From Mugil cephalus (lineage: Eukaryota > Chordata > Actinopteri > Mugiliformes > Mugilidae), in NCBI RefSeq assembly GCF_022458985.1, contig NC_061781.1:326001-390000 (forward strand): a stretch of 64,000 bases of DNA, written 5' to 3'. Of the stretch, positions 1-13,419 are shown one piece after another; within the stretch, counting starts at the first letter, position 1; every line of letters starts with the position of its first letter. The notes under the pieces were generated by a model, which had not been told where the DNA came from, ran no database searches, and saw nothing but the letters and a program-made list of their open reading frames with translations. The translations under genes were made by a program, and so were the position numbers.

Positions 1-3000
1 GGAAGAAACGCTACTTTTTGTTGAGAGCTTCTGGCATTTACTACATCCCCAAAGGCAAAGCCAAGGTGAGTGATGAAGAAGAAGGTTGAGGAAACAAGTT
101 TGTACTTGTAATGGAGACCAGGGGTCCAATATGGAAATTAATATTTTTATTGATTTATGTTTTACTAAGTTATTTCAGTATGTTGTTAAAGTACAATGTT
201 CATGTAGGAAACAGTGAGAGTAAAGAAACTTTAATCAGTATGGTTTGATATTTTGTTCATTAGAATAAATCTAGTTTCTTTTGAGTTAAATCAATATGCC
301 CTCTGGTTGTCTCCTTAGCCGGGTACAAAAGAGTTAAATCACGAGTTAAACCATCGTCATAAAACGGGTGGGATAATAAAATCAGCACTATAGTGGATTT
401 GTATATTTATTTGATTTGAGTGATTTATACCATTGATATATTTATGGGTGTATGTATGTTTTTATGTAAATACTTAAGTACTGTCTCATTAGATGTTGTT
501 CCATTTAAATAGTCTCTTTCTTTTAATCATTTGGAGCACAGAGTGTATTAAAGGTATCTGGCTTGCACCAGTCAGTTGTTGGAGCTAGCTGAAGTTGGTT
601 GGTGCAGGTTGAAACTTGTTGGAGCAGGCTGTGCCTCTATCTAAAAAAAACTGCAGATCAAACTCCCACTCCTTATTGTAAATCAATTTTATAATGTGTT
701 TTTCTCTCTGCAGGCCTCCAGAGACCTGGTGTGTTTCCTCCAGCTGGATCACGTCAATGTCTACCATGGCCAGGACTACAAGAGCAAGTACAAGGCTCCC
801 ACTGACTTCTGCATGGTGCTTAAGGTAAACTGCTGCCAGTCTGTGATACCCCTATGATGACATCTAGTGGTCAGAAGCTGTAATGACAACCCTCTGCTCT
901 GTGTGTGCAGCATCCTCAGATCCAGAAGAAGTCTCAGTACATCAAGTATCTGTGCTGCGATGACATACGAACTCTCCAACAGTGGATCAACAGTATCCGC
1001 ATCACTAAGGTACAAACCGTCTGTGGACAGAGCCTGCAGCTAAAGGCTAACTTTGCTAGCATGCCACAGGTGATAACCTGATAGACCTAGAAATGTTAAG
1101 GTGGAAATCAAGCTCAAGTTTTGGCTATTTTTGTTGAAGGAGATCACAGAAAGTACTGAAATACATATATCTTATATAACCTGTCTTTCTGTCTATCTGT
1201 CTGCCAGTATGGGAAGCAGCTGTACATCAACTTCCAGGAGGCTATGAGACGGTCGGAGGCGGCCTACGACTGGTCGTCTCTCTCTTCCTCCTCTATCAAG
1301 TCTGGATCCAGCTCCTCCAGCCTCCCAGGTCTGCTGTGGTAAAAATAGATTATTCTCTGTCCAGGTGAAAGGTCAGCTGTATTAGGTACACTAGTGAATG
1401 CTAGTCTTCCTTCAAAATTGTTCTAATGTTCAGTTGATGTATCATTGTGGAGGATGGAGATCAATCTGGAATTAATTAAAAACTGAAGAGTTTACTGCAG
1501 ATCAAAATATTAAAATATTAGGAACGTATGCCAGTTCACTAGTACTACAAAATGAAAACACAATTGAATCAACATCTTATGAGTTGACATGAGAGTTAAA
1601 AGAAATTAAGGCTGAATGATTTAGAGCTGGCCTCTCAAATTAGAATTAGTTTACTTTTGTACCTAATGAAGTGGCTAGTGAGTGTGTATCATAAGCAGCT
1701 CATAAGCACAACTACAGTTTTATTATCAGTCTCCTTAAAAAGATCTCATGTTCTCACTCTAGAGTCCCAGTCCAACCACTCCAGTCAATCAGACAGCGGC
1801 GTGTCGGAGCTGATGTCATCAGGCCACACCCGCTCACAGAGTGTTGTCAGTTCCATTTTCTCCGATGCCTGGAGAAGAGGGACACAAGGAGAGGTATGAA
1901 CACCAGCAAACACAAAAACGCACTAACACACACACACTTCCCACTTTTTCTTCTTGCCAATGCTCTGATAGCATGTAGACTACTTTTACCATGCTTTCCT
2001 GCCAGTGGTCAAAGGGGAATGCACGTATGCAAGTTCCTCTTTATGCAGGAGGAAATGGAGGAGGTTGGACAGGATGTAATAGGCATGTGAACAGTTTGGC
2101 TCGGGCATTTAAATCACAGACTACACATGGTTTCATTGTACTCATATAATTAACTTAATATATAATTAACTTCCTCCATGAAACATTAATCCACACATGA
2201 TGTGTTGAGTCCAGAACATTTATTTTCCGCCACCACTGTTAAGGTTAATCAGTTGTTCTGTGTTTATAATAGTGCACTTAAAGAGAAAGCTGGTGAATAT
2301 TCACCTTCTTGGGTCTTTAATTAAATTTAATTAATAATGTTCAGGTTAATTTTCTGCATTCCTGGCTCCAGCTGCCGCCATATTGTGGAGGGCTGATACA
2401 CTGATGCGTATCACTAACTAAGAATACATTTATAATAATAAATGTAATATAAATAATAATTTTAGATTTTACACACACATCACAATCCAAAGTGGCACTG
2501 ATGTCTGGATATTGCAAATATACACTCATGGGCCAGTTCATTAGGTACACTAGTGAATGCAGTATGATATAAGAGTTCTGCACTAAATCATTCAGCATTA
2601 ATTTCTTTACCTAATGGACACATTCTTCAAGTTCATCTCAGGTCTCCTTCAAAATGAAAGTCTATAAAGGAAAACAGAAGCTGAGAGTGGGGCTCTATAA
2701 AAGCTATGACTTTTAAAATACAGTGGGTAAAAGAAGTATCTTCTTTTGAGCAACATATGACATTTGGGAGATTTTATTTTGAATGTCTAACCTACATCCA
2801 GACAATTATGTTACTTCCTGTAAGTTAATAAGGGGTTTTAATGTGAAAATGTGTTTATTGATACCCAGTACACAAACTGTAGCGTGTACACAGACTTTGG
2901 TAGTGGATGTGGACATGAAATGCTTCTGGTCTCCTATCCTATCCTATCCAGCGGGTAAAATAAGTATTGAACACATCACAATTTTTCATAGTAAATATAT

Positions 3001-6000
3001 TTCCAAAGGTGCTATTGACATGGAATTTTCACCAGGTTTTGGTCACAACCCAGGTAATCCATACATAAAAAGAAACCAAAACGAATAAGTTCAGAAATTA
3101 AGTTATGTGTAATAATGTAAAATAACAGAGGAAAAGTATTGAACACATGCAGAAAGGGAGGTGGAAAAAGGCATGGAAAGCCAGTGATCAGAAAGCCACC
3201 CTGCTCCTTGTCAGTGCAAATGAATATCAGCTGGTTCAGTCCAAACTGATGGCCTGTAAAAAGGTGTGTCATTACCAAGGTGTCACACAAGAAACATCTC
3301 ATGATGGGTAAAAGAACAGCCTTACTGTTGCAAAACAGTAACTTATCTACTTACAGGAAGTAACATAATTGTCTGGATGCAGGTTAGACATTCAAATTAA
3401 AATATCCCAAATGCTATATGTTGCTCAAAAGAGATTCCCAGATATTCTAGATCAACATTTCTCTCTTCATTTCAAACTGAAGTATACCCAACATTTCTGA
3501 GACAGACAATGGTAAACAGATATCTGACTATTAGTGAGAATGACTGATGATTGGTTAGCTGCTTTCATTAACTGCACCTGTCTGCTGTTGGATTTCTCGC
3601 ATCTTGTTTCAGGTTAAAGAGTTTTCAGCTTGTGTTTGATTTTAATTTTGTCTCTCTTCCTCCTCCACCTCCTCCACTCTACAGCTGATGAAGATGGATC
3701 CTATCAGTAGGCCGATCCCCCTCCAGATACCGAACCTGTCCCCCCAGCCGCTCACTCTGTCTCAACCCCAGATTCCACCCTCCCAGAGCCGCTACACCGA
3801 CAGCCTCATCCCATCCGATGACTCCTCTTCCCCATCACCGCCCTCGCCTCCTCCACCTCCGCCGCCACCCCCAGTTGCCAGTGTGGCCCACCAGCCAACA
3901 CCTGCCTCCTCATATGTGAAGTACAGCACGCTGGCTCGCTTGCAGAGTCAGAAACAGCCCAGGACGCAGCAGGCCGGGCCAACACTTTCACCCTCCCTTC
4001 CCATTCAAACCCTCAAACCCAACTACAACACCCTCCCAGCAGCGTACAGCACCTCCCCTCCGATGCCACCCTTTCCCCCCCCTCCTCCTCCTCCCACAGC
4101 GCTGGCTCCCGGCTCAGCCATGGCGGTGCTTAAATTCAGTCTGCCGAGTCCCTCCGCTCACCCGCCACCACCACTAGAGGGGGTGGACATGCAGGACCCG
4201 TCGTACCCCCCGCCTCCTCCACTTGAGAGTTTGGAAGCCAACGGGTTGCTGCCTCCTCTGCCTACAGACTCCTGCTCACAGCTCTCCAACATCGGCCTCC
4301 AGCAGTTCCTGGCACAGAAGTTTCCCAACATGGTGTACGACTTCAGCTCACAGGCAGTGCAGGACAATCTTCCTCCACCTCCGGGCGAGCTCTCTCCTCC
4401 AGCCTCCCTGCAACTCCTCAGGCCTCTATCTCCCAACGCACCACCACCTGCACCTCCCAAAACCTTTACGGGTGGGTTCCCCCCTCTGACGGCGCCCAAA
4501 CCGTCAGACCCCTCATCACTTCCCATCACCCTCTCACCTGTGTCCCCGACGCAACAGCACCTTGGACATGGGACGGTTAGGAAGCAGCAAAGCTTTTCCA
4601 CGGGACACTCCCCAAATCAGCCTCCTCCTACTCTGCCGAAGCAGCACAGCCTCTCCTCCAAAAATCTCACCATCTCTCCTTCCTCCTCTTCTTCATCTGT
4701 CTCTATTGCAGCCGCCACCTCTTCTCTGGTAAAACAGATCGTCAACCAGTTCCCCGGTAACACCGCTCCTTCCTGTATGTCAGCGTCCAGCTCCATGGAA
4801 GGATCCAAGTTCGCTGCTCCTCAATCTCCTCCAGCCATTAAGGCCAAACCAAAATGGCAACCAGGAGGCGTCATAGCTCCACAGTCACCAGAGTTCCCAC
4901 CACCTCCTCCTGACAGCTCCGTGGGAGATTTCCCTCCTCCTCCATCTTCTAAGTCGGGCTCCCCGATAAATAAGTCACCTTCCACCTCGTCCATGGGATC
5001 TACCAAGCGGGGGCCACCGCCGACCCCCCAAAGGGCCTCCTCTATCCGCTCTGGCTCATCTGGCGAGCTCCAGGATGAGCGGCCCAAGAAGGTGGAGAGT
5101 CTGGTCAGTAAATTCGGCCAAGTTCCTCAGACAGGAACCTCCTCCAGCTCCTCGTCTGCGACGGGCTCTCCTTCCAAAGACTCCTCCTCCCTTCCCACTC
5201 TGCCCAAACCAGGGAAGCTGAACTTGGCAAACCTGCCACTCGCACTGCAGAGCCTCCAGACCACCCAGCACCACCAGTCCAATGACTTCTCATCGCCACC
5301 CCTGACATCCCCCGCCCTTCCTCCCCATCTCGACTCCTCACCCGACTACTTCCCACCTCCTCCAAGCGACTTTGAACTTTTCCCTCCCCCTCCGCACCCG
5401 TCAGAGTTCCACCACCCACCGAAGGTCGCTGTGGTGAACCCCCAGCCTCAGATGCAGCCACCACCAGATTCCGACAACTCCTTGTTATCGTCGTCATGGA
5501 AGCAAGTCTCACTGAAGAAGGGCGCAGTTCCCCCGCCAACTCTGAACCGTCGCACCAGCGGCATAACGTCATATGACATCACGCCTTCACTGTCTGTCTC
5601 GTCTCCACCCCTGTCTCAGACTTCACCTCCCTCCCTGTCTGCTTACTCCTCCTCCTCCTCCCCTGTACCCCCCACCTCCCTAAAATCGATGGGACCAGGC
5701 TCCCTGACGCTGAGGCCCCACTTCCTGGAGGACCTCAACCGAACCCTCAAGAGAAAGTCTGTGTCTCGCCACAGCTCCCTCACCTCGTCCCATCTTATCG
5801 TCTCCTCAAAGATGGAGCCCATGGGCACCATGGATGACATGGCGCTCCTCCCACCACCTCCCCCTGAGCTCCTCCTGCAGCAGCAGCGGCATGGAGGGGC
5901 CCGAGGACACTCCCAAACTTTGTCTCGCCACCACACGCGCTCCCACTCCGGCAAACACGCCAGCATCTCAGGCTATGCAACGCTGCGGCGAGGCCCCCCC

Positions 6001-6048
6001 CCCACTCCGCCCAAACGGGACCAAAGTACCAAACTGACCAGTGATTGA
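1..6048 (+). CDS. raph1: raph1 (lamellipodin), 3' part of the gene, six coding exons
   Basis: Lamellipodin is a Ras-association/PH adaptor that recruits Ena/VASP and the WAVE complex to the leading edge to drive actin protrusion. Exons read from splice sites: 1-65 (enters mid-gene), 714-824, 911-1009, 1208-1328, 1763-1893 and 3685-6048; phases join without a break. The first four give the end of the PH domain, with segments such as KKRYFLLRASGIYYIPKGKAK-like start, SRDLVCFLQLDHVNVYHG and SQYIKYLCCDD, followed by AYDWSSLSSSSIKSGSSSS and QSNHSSQSDSG, all typical of the RAPH1/APBB1IP (MRL) family. The long proline-rich tail and the ending GYATLRRGPPPTPPKRDQ favour RAPH1 over the shorter RIAM. 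The RA domain and 5' exons lie before the window. Fish often have two raph1 copies; which one this is cannot be told here. Family assignment is secure. Confidence 0.95.
1352..1690. repeat. MITE-like element in a raph1 intron, copy 1
   Basis: The left end reads ATTAGGTACACTAGTGAATG and the right end GTACCTAATGAAGTGGCTAG, an imperfect inverted pair ending in ACTCACTAGCCACTTC-type sequence. There is no coding capacity. A part copy lies at 2519-2615 and a right-half copy at 42615-42800. These ends resemble a common fish non-autonomous DNA transposon whose tips contain GGCCACTTTATTAGGTAC; the superfamily cannot be settled by eye. Confidence 0.6.
2519..2615. repeat. MITE-like element, short copy 2
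   Basis: This begins with ACACTCATGGGCCAGTTCAT and TTAGGTACACTAGTGAATGC, and reaches a degenerate right end TTACCTAATGGACAC within 100 bp. It is an internally deleted copy of the family at 1352-1690, in the last raph1 intron. Confidence 0.5.
2721..3440. mobile_element. degenerate inverted-repeat DNA element in the last raph1 intron
   Basis: The left arm 2721-2827 starts CAGTGGGTAAAAGAAGTATC after a TA. It is matched in reverse by about 3342-3433; both arms contain the string AGACAATTATGTTACTTCCT or its complement. The right tip is decayed. The ends fit the Tc1/mariner superfamily. A second Tc1 5' end lies inside it (2949-3315). No transposase remains. Confidence 0.6.
2949..3315 (+). mobile_element. 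Tc1-like 5' terminal fragment (TIR, leader and start codon only)
   Basis: It starts CAGCGGGTAAAATAAGTATT. An inner direct repeat AAAAGTATTGAACACATGC follows near 3134, and then a leader ends in ACATCTCATG ATGGGTAAAA, with the ATG at 3304. This is the layout of a fish Tc1 element up to the first transposase codons (M-G-K), after which the match stops. The body and the 3' end are absent, so it is a relic nested between the arms of the 2721-3440 element. Confidence 0.6.
3685..6048 (+). CDS. raph1: raph1 terminal coding exon: proline-rich Ena/VASP- and SH3-binding tail
   Basis: The acceptor CTCTACAG precedes CTG ATG AAG, and the exon runs 787 sense codons to TGA at 6046-6048. It is almost wholly low-complexity Pro/Ser. 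At least five F-P-P-P-P cores (for example FPPPPPPPT, FPPPPDSS, FPPPPSSK, FPPPPSDF, FPPPPHPS) fit EVH1 ligands of Ena/VASP. Many PxxP runs fit SH3 ligands such as those of Abi and endophilin. Family landmarks in order are VKYSTLARLQ (about 3916), AKPKWQPGG (about 4840), RGPPPTPQRASSIRSGS, LVSKFGQ, PKPGKLNLANL, KVAVVNPQPQ, LEDLNRTLKRKSVSRHSSL, MDDMALLPPPPPELL and SGYATLRRGPPPTPPKR at the C-terminus. Several long antisense frames across this exon are shadows of its GC-rich composition. In mammals this tail is likewise mostly one exon. Confidence 0.95.
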   Translation: MMKMDPISRPIPLQIPNLSPQPLTLSQPQIPPSQSRYTDSLIPSDDSSSPSPPSPPPPPPPPPVASVAHQPTPASSYVKYSTLARLQSQKQPRTQQAGPTLSPSLPIQTLKPNYNTLPAAYSTSPPMPPFPPPPPPPTALAPGSAMAVLKFSLPSPSAHPPPPLEGVDMQDPSYPPPPPLESLEANGLLPPLPTDSCSQLSNIGLQQFLAQKFPNMVYDFSSQAVQDNLPPPPGELSPPASLQLLRPLSPNAPPPAPPKTFTGGFPPLTAPKPSDPSSLPITLSPVSPTQQHLGHGTVRKQQSFSTGHSPNQPPPTLPKQHSLSSKNLTISPSSSSSSVSIAAATSSLVKQIVNQFPGNTAPSCMSASSSMEGSKFAAPQSPPAIKAKPKWQPGGVIAPQSPEFPPPPPDSSVGDFPPPPSSKSGSPINKSPSTSSMGSTKRGPPPTPQRASSIRSGSSGELQDERPKKVESLVSKFGQVPQTGTSSSSSSATGSPSKDSSSLPTLPKPGKLNLANLPLALQSLQTTQHHQSNDFSSPPLTSPALPPHLDSSPDYFPPPPSDFELFPPPPHPSEFHHPPKVAVVNPQPQMQPPPDSDNSLLSSSWKQVSLKKGAVPPPTLNRRTSGITSYDITPSLSVSSPPLSQTSPPSLSAYSSSSSPVPPTSLKSMGPGSLTLRPHFLEDLNRTLKRKSVSRHSSLTSSHLIVSSKMEPMGTMDDMALLPPPPPELLLQQQRHGGARGHSQTLSRHHTRSHSGKHASISGYATLRRGPPPTPPKRDQSTKLTSD

Positions 6049-6263
6049 CAGTGGGAAAGGACACAGTGGGGCAGAACCTAACAAACTGAACTGACCAATC
6101 AAGTCTCATTGTTCCAGTCAACATCTGTCTTGACTCTCTTTATCATGAATCCCTTGTAGCAAGCCGTGTTTCCTCTTTATGTCAGATTGCTAATATTAAT
6201 CTCATTGTTATTGTTGTTGTTATTATTATTATCATTACACCCATGATCCAACAACTTGATATA

Positions 6264-7865
<1,602 letters not shown>

Positions 7866-8489
7866 TACATATATCTGTATATGATCAAGCCAGAAGAACA
7901 AAAAAAAAAAAAAAAAAAACGCTTATCAAGCTTTTTTTCATGATGTCTGTGCAGCTTTGCATAAAAAAAAAAAGACTTGAAAGATGAAGATGGCAACCAC
8001 AACTGGTACCGCTGGTAACCATGGCTATGGAAGGAAAAGGTGTTGGATCACATGTGCGGAAAAGTATGTTGTGAACTGAGCGGAGGGGTGTGTGTTTTCA
8101 TATAAGATTATTTAATACAAGAAAATATATTATTATTCTACTTATTTTAAAAGTTTAAAATGGTGTTGGAGGAGGAGGGTAAGTCTAACCGTATCTGAGT
8201 GCAGCTCAGCCACCAGATGGGTCTCTCGTTTAGATTTAGAACAGGACACGCAGAAGGTTTAAGACTTTGATTAAGGATCCTCTGATAAGCTGATCACTAA
8301 GTCTGACTGAAACTGATTTCATTTAACCTCTCATGAGAACCAAACACTGAACCTGGATGATTATTCATCTGGAAACAAATAAAAACAATCACCTGTGAAG
8401 AAAAAGCACAGAGATTTGAAAATAAATTTAAGCGAAGCTACAAAAATAAATTCCAGTAACTGATAAAAAATAAGATAAATCCCTTCTTC

Positions 8490-9175
8490 ATTCTCTCCAG
8501 TTCCTCCTCCATTTCCTCCCTCTACTGCTCCTGCTCGTCCTCCTTTTCTTACTCCTTCTCCTCTAGTTTTCTTCCTCCTCCATTTTCTTCTCCTGTTTCT
8601 CCCTCTTTCTCTTCATTTTATCCTCCTTTCTCCTAGTCATCATTTTCTTCCTTGTCCTTCTCTTCCTCCTCCTCTTTTTTACAATTCCTCCTCTTCTCAT
8701 ATTTGCCATTTTCTTTTCCTCCTCTTTCTCCTCATTTCCTCTTCTTGCCTTTATTTTTTTCTCCTCATTCTACCATTTTCTCTTCTAATCCTCTTGTCCT
8801 CCTTTTCTTACTCCTTCTCCTCTAGTTTTCTTCCTCCTCCATTTTCTTCTCCTGTTTCTCCCTCTTTCTCTTCTTTTTCCTTTCCTTTTCTTGTCTCATT
8901 TTCTTTCCTGCCTTCTCTTCCTCCTCCTCTTTTTTACAATTCCTCCTCTTCTCATATTTGCCATTTTCTTTTCCTCCTCTTTCTCCTCATTTCCTCTTCT
9001 TGCCTTTATTTTTTTCTCCTCATTCTACCATTTTCTCTTCTAATCCTCTTCCTTATCCTCATTTTCTTCTTCTCCGTTCCCCCCTCCTCTTTCTTCTTCC
9101 TTCTTCTCTTCTTATTGTCTTTTATTTTTCTTCTCCTGCTCCTCCTCCCCTCTTTGTTTCATCTGATCGTCCTAT
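8490..9175 (+). repeat. pyrimidine-rich (CT/TTC) tract with an internal ~257-bp duplication
   Basis: This is almost pure C/T on the plus strand. Strings such as TACAATTCCTCCTCTTCTC (8680 and 8935) and TCCTCCTTTTCTTACTCC (8538 and 8797) recur 255-259 bp apart, so most of the tract is a tandem duplication. The open frame at 8794-9177 is a by-product of composition and is not a gene. Confidence 0.85.
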
Positions 9176-12100
9176 GACCAATTTAAGGTGGTATATCAGC
9201 TGATCGATCTGAGCACCTTAAGCTCAACTGATGTCAGATGATGTCATGGTTAAAGCACTAGAGGGAACCAGTTGTCATCACGTCTTCCTTCCTCCTGGAG
9301 GCTGTCAAGTTGCGCTCGTTCATCTCAGCTGTTTAGATTTAAATTAGATTCTGGTTCACCAGGTAGATGAATTGATTGATTGTCCCAACTGATCCATGGC
9401 TGTAATGGTCCTTATTAAAAGTGTGCATCCAATTGGTGTCTGTAGTAATCAGAGAGGTCATGGGATGCCCCAGGAATAAGTGCCTGAAAAACAAAAGTGC
9501 TGCATCTACTCACAGGTGAATCAGATCAAATGTCATTACTGGAACTTCGTCTGCATTTACATGGACTCTAGTTCTTCCTATAATATTCAAATTAAAACCT
9601 AGGTCTTGGTGATAACCTTTACTAGCATCTCCAAATAAATAAAACAACATCAGGTGAAGAGTTTCCAACAGGGACAGAAACACAGGAATCCGTGGACAGC
9701 AATGTTGGAGACATGGAGACATATTGCTCATCTTCTACTCTAGACATTCAGGAGTGGACACAAACATGGAGAAGAATATACTTCTGCTTTAAGTCTCTTC
9801 CTTCTTTTACTGAAAGGGTTTGAGATAAATATGGAGGAAAACTTCTTCTTTCTTCTCCTCTTTGTTTTTCTCCAAATTTCCTTTCCCTTTCTCTCTTCCG
9901 TCTTCTGTTATATTCCCAATCAGATTATTCGCAATCTGTGTAAATCTGTATCATTCGTTCATTTGTTTTTCAAAATGAAACTAAAGAAACTAAAGGAGAT
10001 TTGATTTTGATATTGGTGGGGACCAAGGGAGTATGTTTAATTTTGACATTGGTGGGGACACAAAAGTGCTCCATGGCAGTACTCCTGAAAATTGATGTTT
10101 CTTTGCATGAGCAATCATGATGCATTCATAATATGTCCTCCTGGTTACTAGCACTCTCCCTGCCACTGTCCCTGCTGTTCTCGCTGCTGCTCTCTCTGGG
10201 TGGATCAGTCTCCTTAAGAATAAACCACAATATACATGTGACAATTCTACAGCAGCTACTGTAACCACCTCTTACAACAATACGGCCTCTTAGAAAACCA
10301 GACTTGACATAAAGCTCTGATTTTAAAGCCACATGGGTGAAGCATTGTTATTCAGATCGTCATCACACTAACATCAGTCATAGTGCCGAATCTCATGACC
10401 AACATATCCATCATTATTTAACCTCACCTGTGAATTTTCAGCCTCTCTTTCAGCTTCTCCTCCTCTATCTCCTCCAGCTTCTCCTTCTCTACCTCCTCCA
10501 GCCTCTCTACTGTCTGTCACCTTACAAAAATTTGTTGATGCATGATATATGAACAGATTAGGGATGGAATGATAAAAGAGTTTGATGGACACAATCATTA
10601 CGTGTAATTTATTATCCAAAAGATATGGATGCATAAAATCACATGATCATCTAGAACCTGAGGTTTTATTGTATTTTCACCGCAAATTTTCTTTGTGTTT
10701 TCTAAACAGTTGCTCTCTTCCACAGAAACACATGAAAATAAGAATTACACTTTTAAAAAGCGTATCTCTTTTGCCCTTTATTCAATATCTGTATTGTTAA
10801 GCCTCTACAGTAAAACTTTGACTCCTAAAGAAGTCTCTTGTATTAGTTAGTAGTTTTCTTTTCTTTGACATCCATGTGTGCTATACAGCACACATGCACA
10901 ACCACGCGCGCATGAAAACAGACACAAACAAAAATGTATATGACATCACCGATATTAACATCCATCTAGTGATATACTATATTGATCCCCGAGGGGAAAT
11001 TCTGTCCTGCTGTTTGACCCATCCATTTGTTCACACACAGTAATGTGTACAGTCTACCTCCTTTGGCCTCTCCTCCTCTGTCCCCTTCAGCATAATTTAT
11101 TCCCCCCAAATTTTGGGGGAAAATACAATAAAACCTCAGATTGTAGGTGCTCATTAAACTTTTCCACACAAATACATGAAAAGTATAAGTAAAAATCTGT
11201 TTGGCATCAAATATTGTCTTTTATTCAATATCTGTATTGTTAAGCCTCAGCTGACGTGACTCAGGCAGAACAAATATCAAAACATGTTGACAAGTTAAGA
11301 GTTGTGGTTACAGATAAACACACTGCTACCTCCTGTCCTGCCCATCTAGCAGCTGGTTGCAATTAGCATTACGCTGATGGAGTCACAGCAGGGACAGCGT
11401 GCAAAGGCAGATGGAATTTGTGGCTAATCTGGAAAGGGAGAGTAGAAGCTACAGGTGACGGAGGCAAGCCCTTATAAGCTCCATGGTGGCTATTATGGTC
11501 TTGACTGTCGTATGTGGGTACAAGGTCAAGCACACAATTATTGCACGTATGGACAATGCAGAGGGCACTGGTAGCGCAACTAGCAAGCTCAAGTAGTATA
11601 TTTCTTTACAGAATTTGTAGTAAGGCTACCCGATGCGCCCCATGCCGTTCCTGCTCATCATGAGAACACCTACAGTTTGTTTATTACCTAGTGGCCCAGT
11701 CAAACCCCAACTCCTTCAAAAGGCTTGTAATGTTTGTGTAAATCACTCCCGTATCCAGGGCCCGATTAACACTTTGCTGTACCCTGGGCAATAATATCCA
11801 AGGGCCCCATCAGCACGACCCCAGGATCACCATAATCTGGCAAAACACACAATAAATTACAGTTATATACAGTAAATACTCAATACTTAAGTAGCTAACT
11901 GTCATCAAGTGTATTTTGATGTACAGCTGTGCAAATGCTCATAGAACTACAAATGCACCACCACGTCCTCTTGTCAAGGTCACTCATTCAAATATGGTGT
12001 TATGAAAACAAAACACATCAGCATCAGTATAATCTGGTAAAATTGACCCACTACATTGAGAGGCGGGGAAGTGTCCTCCATTTTTACAAAAACTAAATAA

Positions 12101-13400
12101 GCAACCACTTTTAAACCATCCAGCATTTATTTGACAGCACTTATTCCCAATATAAGTGTATTGAATTGATAGAGCCATCACAGAGGAAGTCCACACACAA
12201 GACAACAAGTAACATTTTGGTCCTCTGCTCATTTTAAACAGAAATCACCCTGTCACCTCAGAATTCAACAAGACAATCAAGTTATTAGTGCAGTATAAAC
12301 ATTTTGAAATCTCCCAACAACAATAAACAATGTACAGCATTTTCATGGAGCCACCAAAAGGAAAACAGTTAATTTTGACTTGTTTTAAAACAGAAACGAC
12401 CTGTCACATCACAATTAAACAGTTAAATATTTCAGTGCAACATAAACATTTGTCCCACCCCCAAGTCCAGACTCACCGCCTCCCTCAAAGGTCGCCGTTG
12501 TTTGAAGATGCTGGCTGTGAAGATTAGCTAGTGCCAACGGTGAAGAAAAGTCCTGGCTAGCTGAGTTGTCCTCGTTGATGGAAGCTGACTTCGCAAAACA
12601 GTCGGTAACGCTTGCGCAGTTCACAGTAGGGGCTTACACAATGACAGCCTGAAAGGCTACCCAATGACAAAATCAGAATACGACAGGCAAGTGCGCCATC
12701 TGGTAATTTAGTGGAACAACACAGGATACAACACAGGAACTGAAGATTCAGGAGTAGAGAGGAGACCCAGGGCAACCCAATAGTCCTGCTGACATTTAAA
12801 GACAATCAGCTGCCAGAGAGGGTCTATCTAGGGACTATGGCATATCAGGTGAAGAAGTATGTGCTGTCAAAGGTATAGGCATCGCCGATGTGCACATTGC
12901 AGATGTTTGTGCTGCCCTTGTCATGGTAAGAAAAGATATACAAAGTCGGACGGGGAAACAAGACGGCAACAAGAGGAGAGCATAGAGAATAGAGAGAGGG
13001 CATGTAACGCAGGGGAGTACTGAGTAGGTTTCATTAAAAAAATCTAACAGCTCAGACATAATCCGGGAAGTGGTTGGGGCAGTGGATAAAGTCCTTGGGG
13101 CAAAAAAAGGACCAGAGAAGTTATTTTAGCACATGTCAGAGGTATGGAAAAAAACTGCACTGGATATGAAAGCATGGGACTAGATAGAGCAGAAATAGGT
13201 AGGAAGGGAGTAGGTGGAGGGAGATAGAACTCAGGTTTGTGGCAGCTTATTCTGTTGTCCTCATAAGGAGACATGTTTGTCTGCCGTATATTGGAAGCGA
13301 AGGGTCAATAAATCTGTTTATTTATTCTTATTCTTAATTTTTCTCGAGTGAATGAATGAATCAAAGTTTATTTTGACACAGAATGAAAGAAAAAAGCAAA
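9176..13400. other. gene-free stretch with old repeats
   Basis: No exon or conserved frame was seen. At 10720-10805 and 11163-11250 two diverged copies share TTTATTCAATATCTGTATTG, and a 20-bp inverted pair lies at 10658-10677 and 11121-11140. At 10977-11001, TTGATCCCCGAGGGGAAATT is a short motif common in fish repeats. At 11757 the text CAGGGCCCGATTAAC resembles the tip of a fish hAT element, without a partner I could find. Short frames here have no family features. Confidence 0.5.
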
Positions 13401-13419
13401 CACATAAACTTACAACAAT

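Noticed and set aside
3806-6124. Several antisense frames over the raph1 terminal exon
   Set aside because: They are shadows of the proline codons (Gly/Arg-rich on the other strand) with no domain.
8794-9177. 127-codon open frame
   Set aside because: Translation is only Ser/Phe/Leu/Pro from a pyrimidine tract that is itself duplicated.
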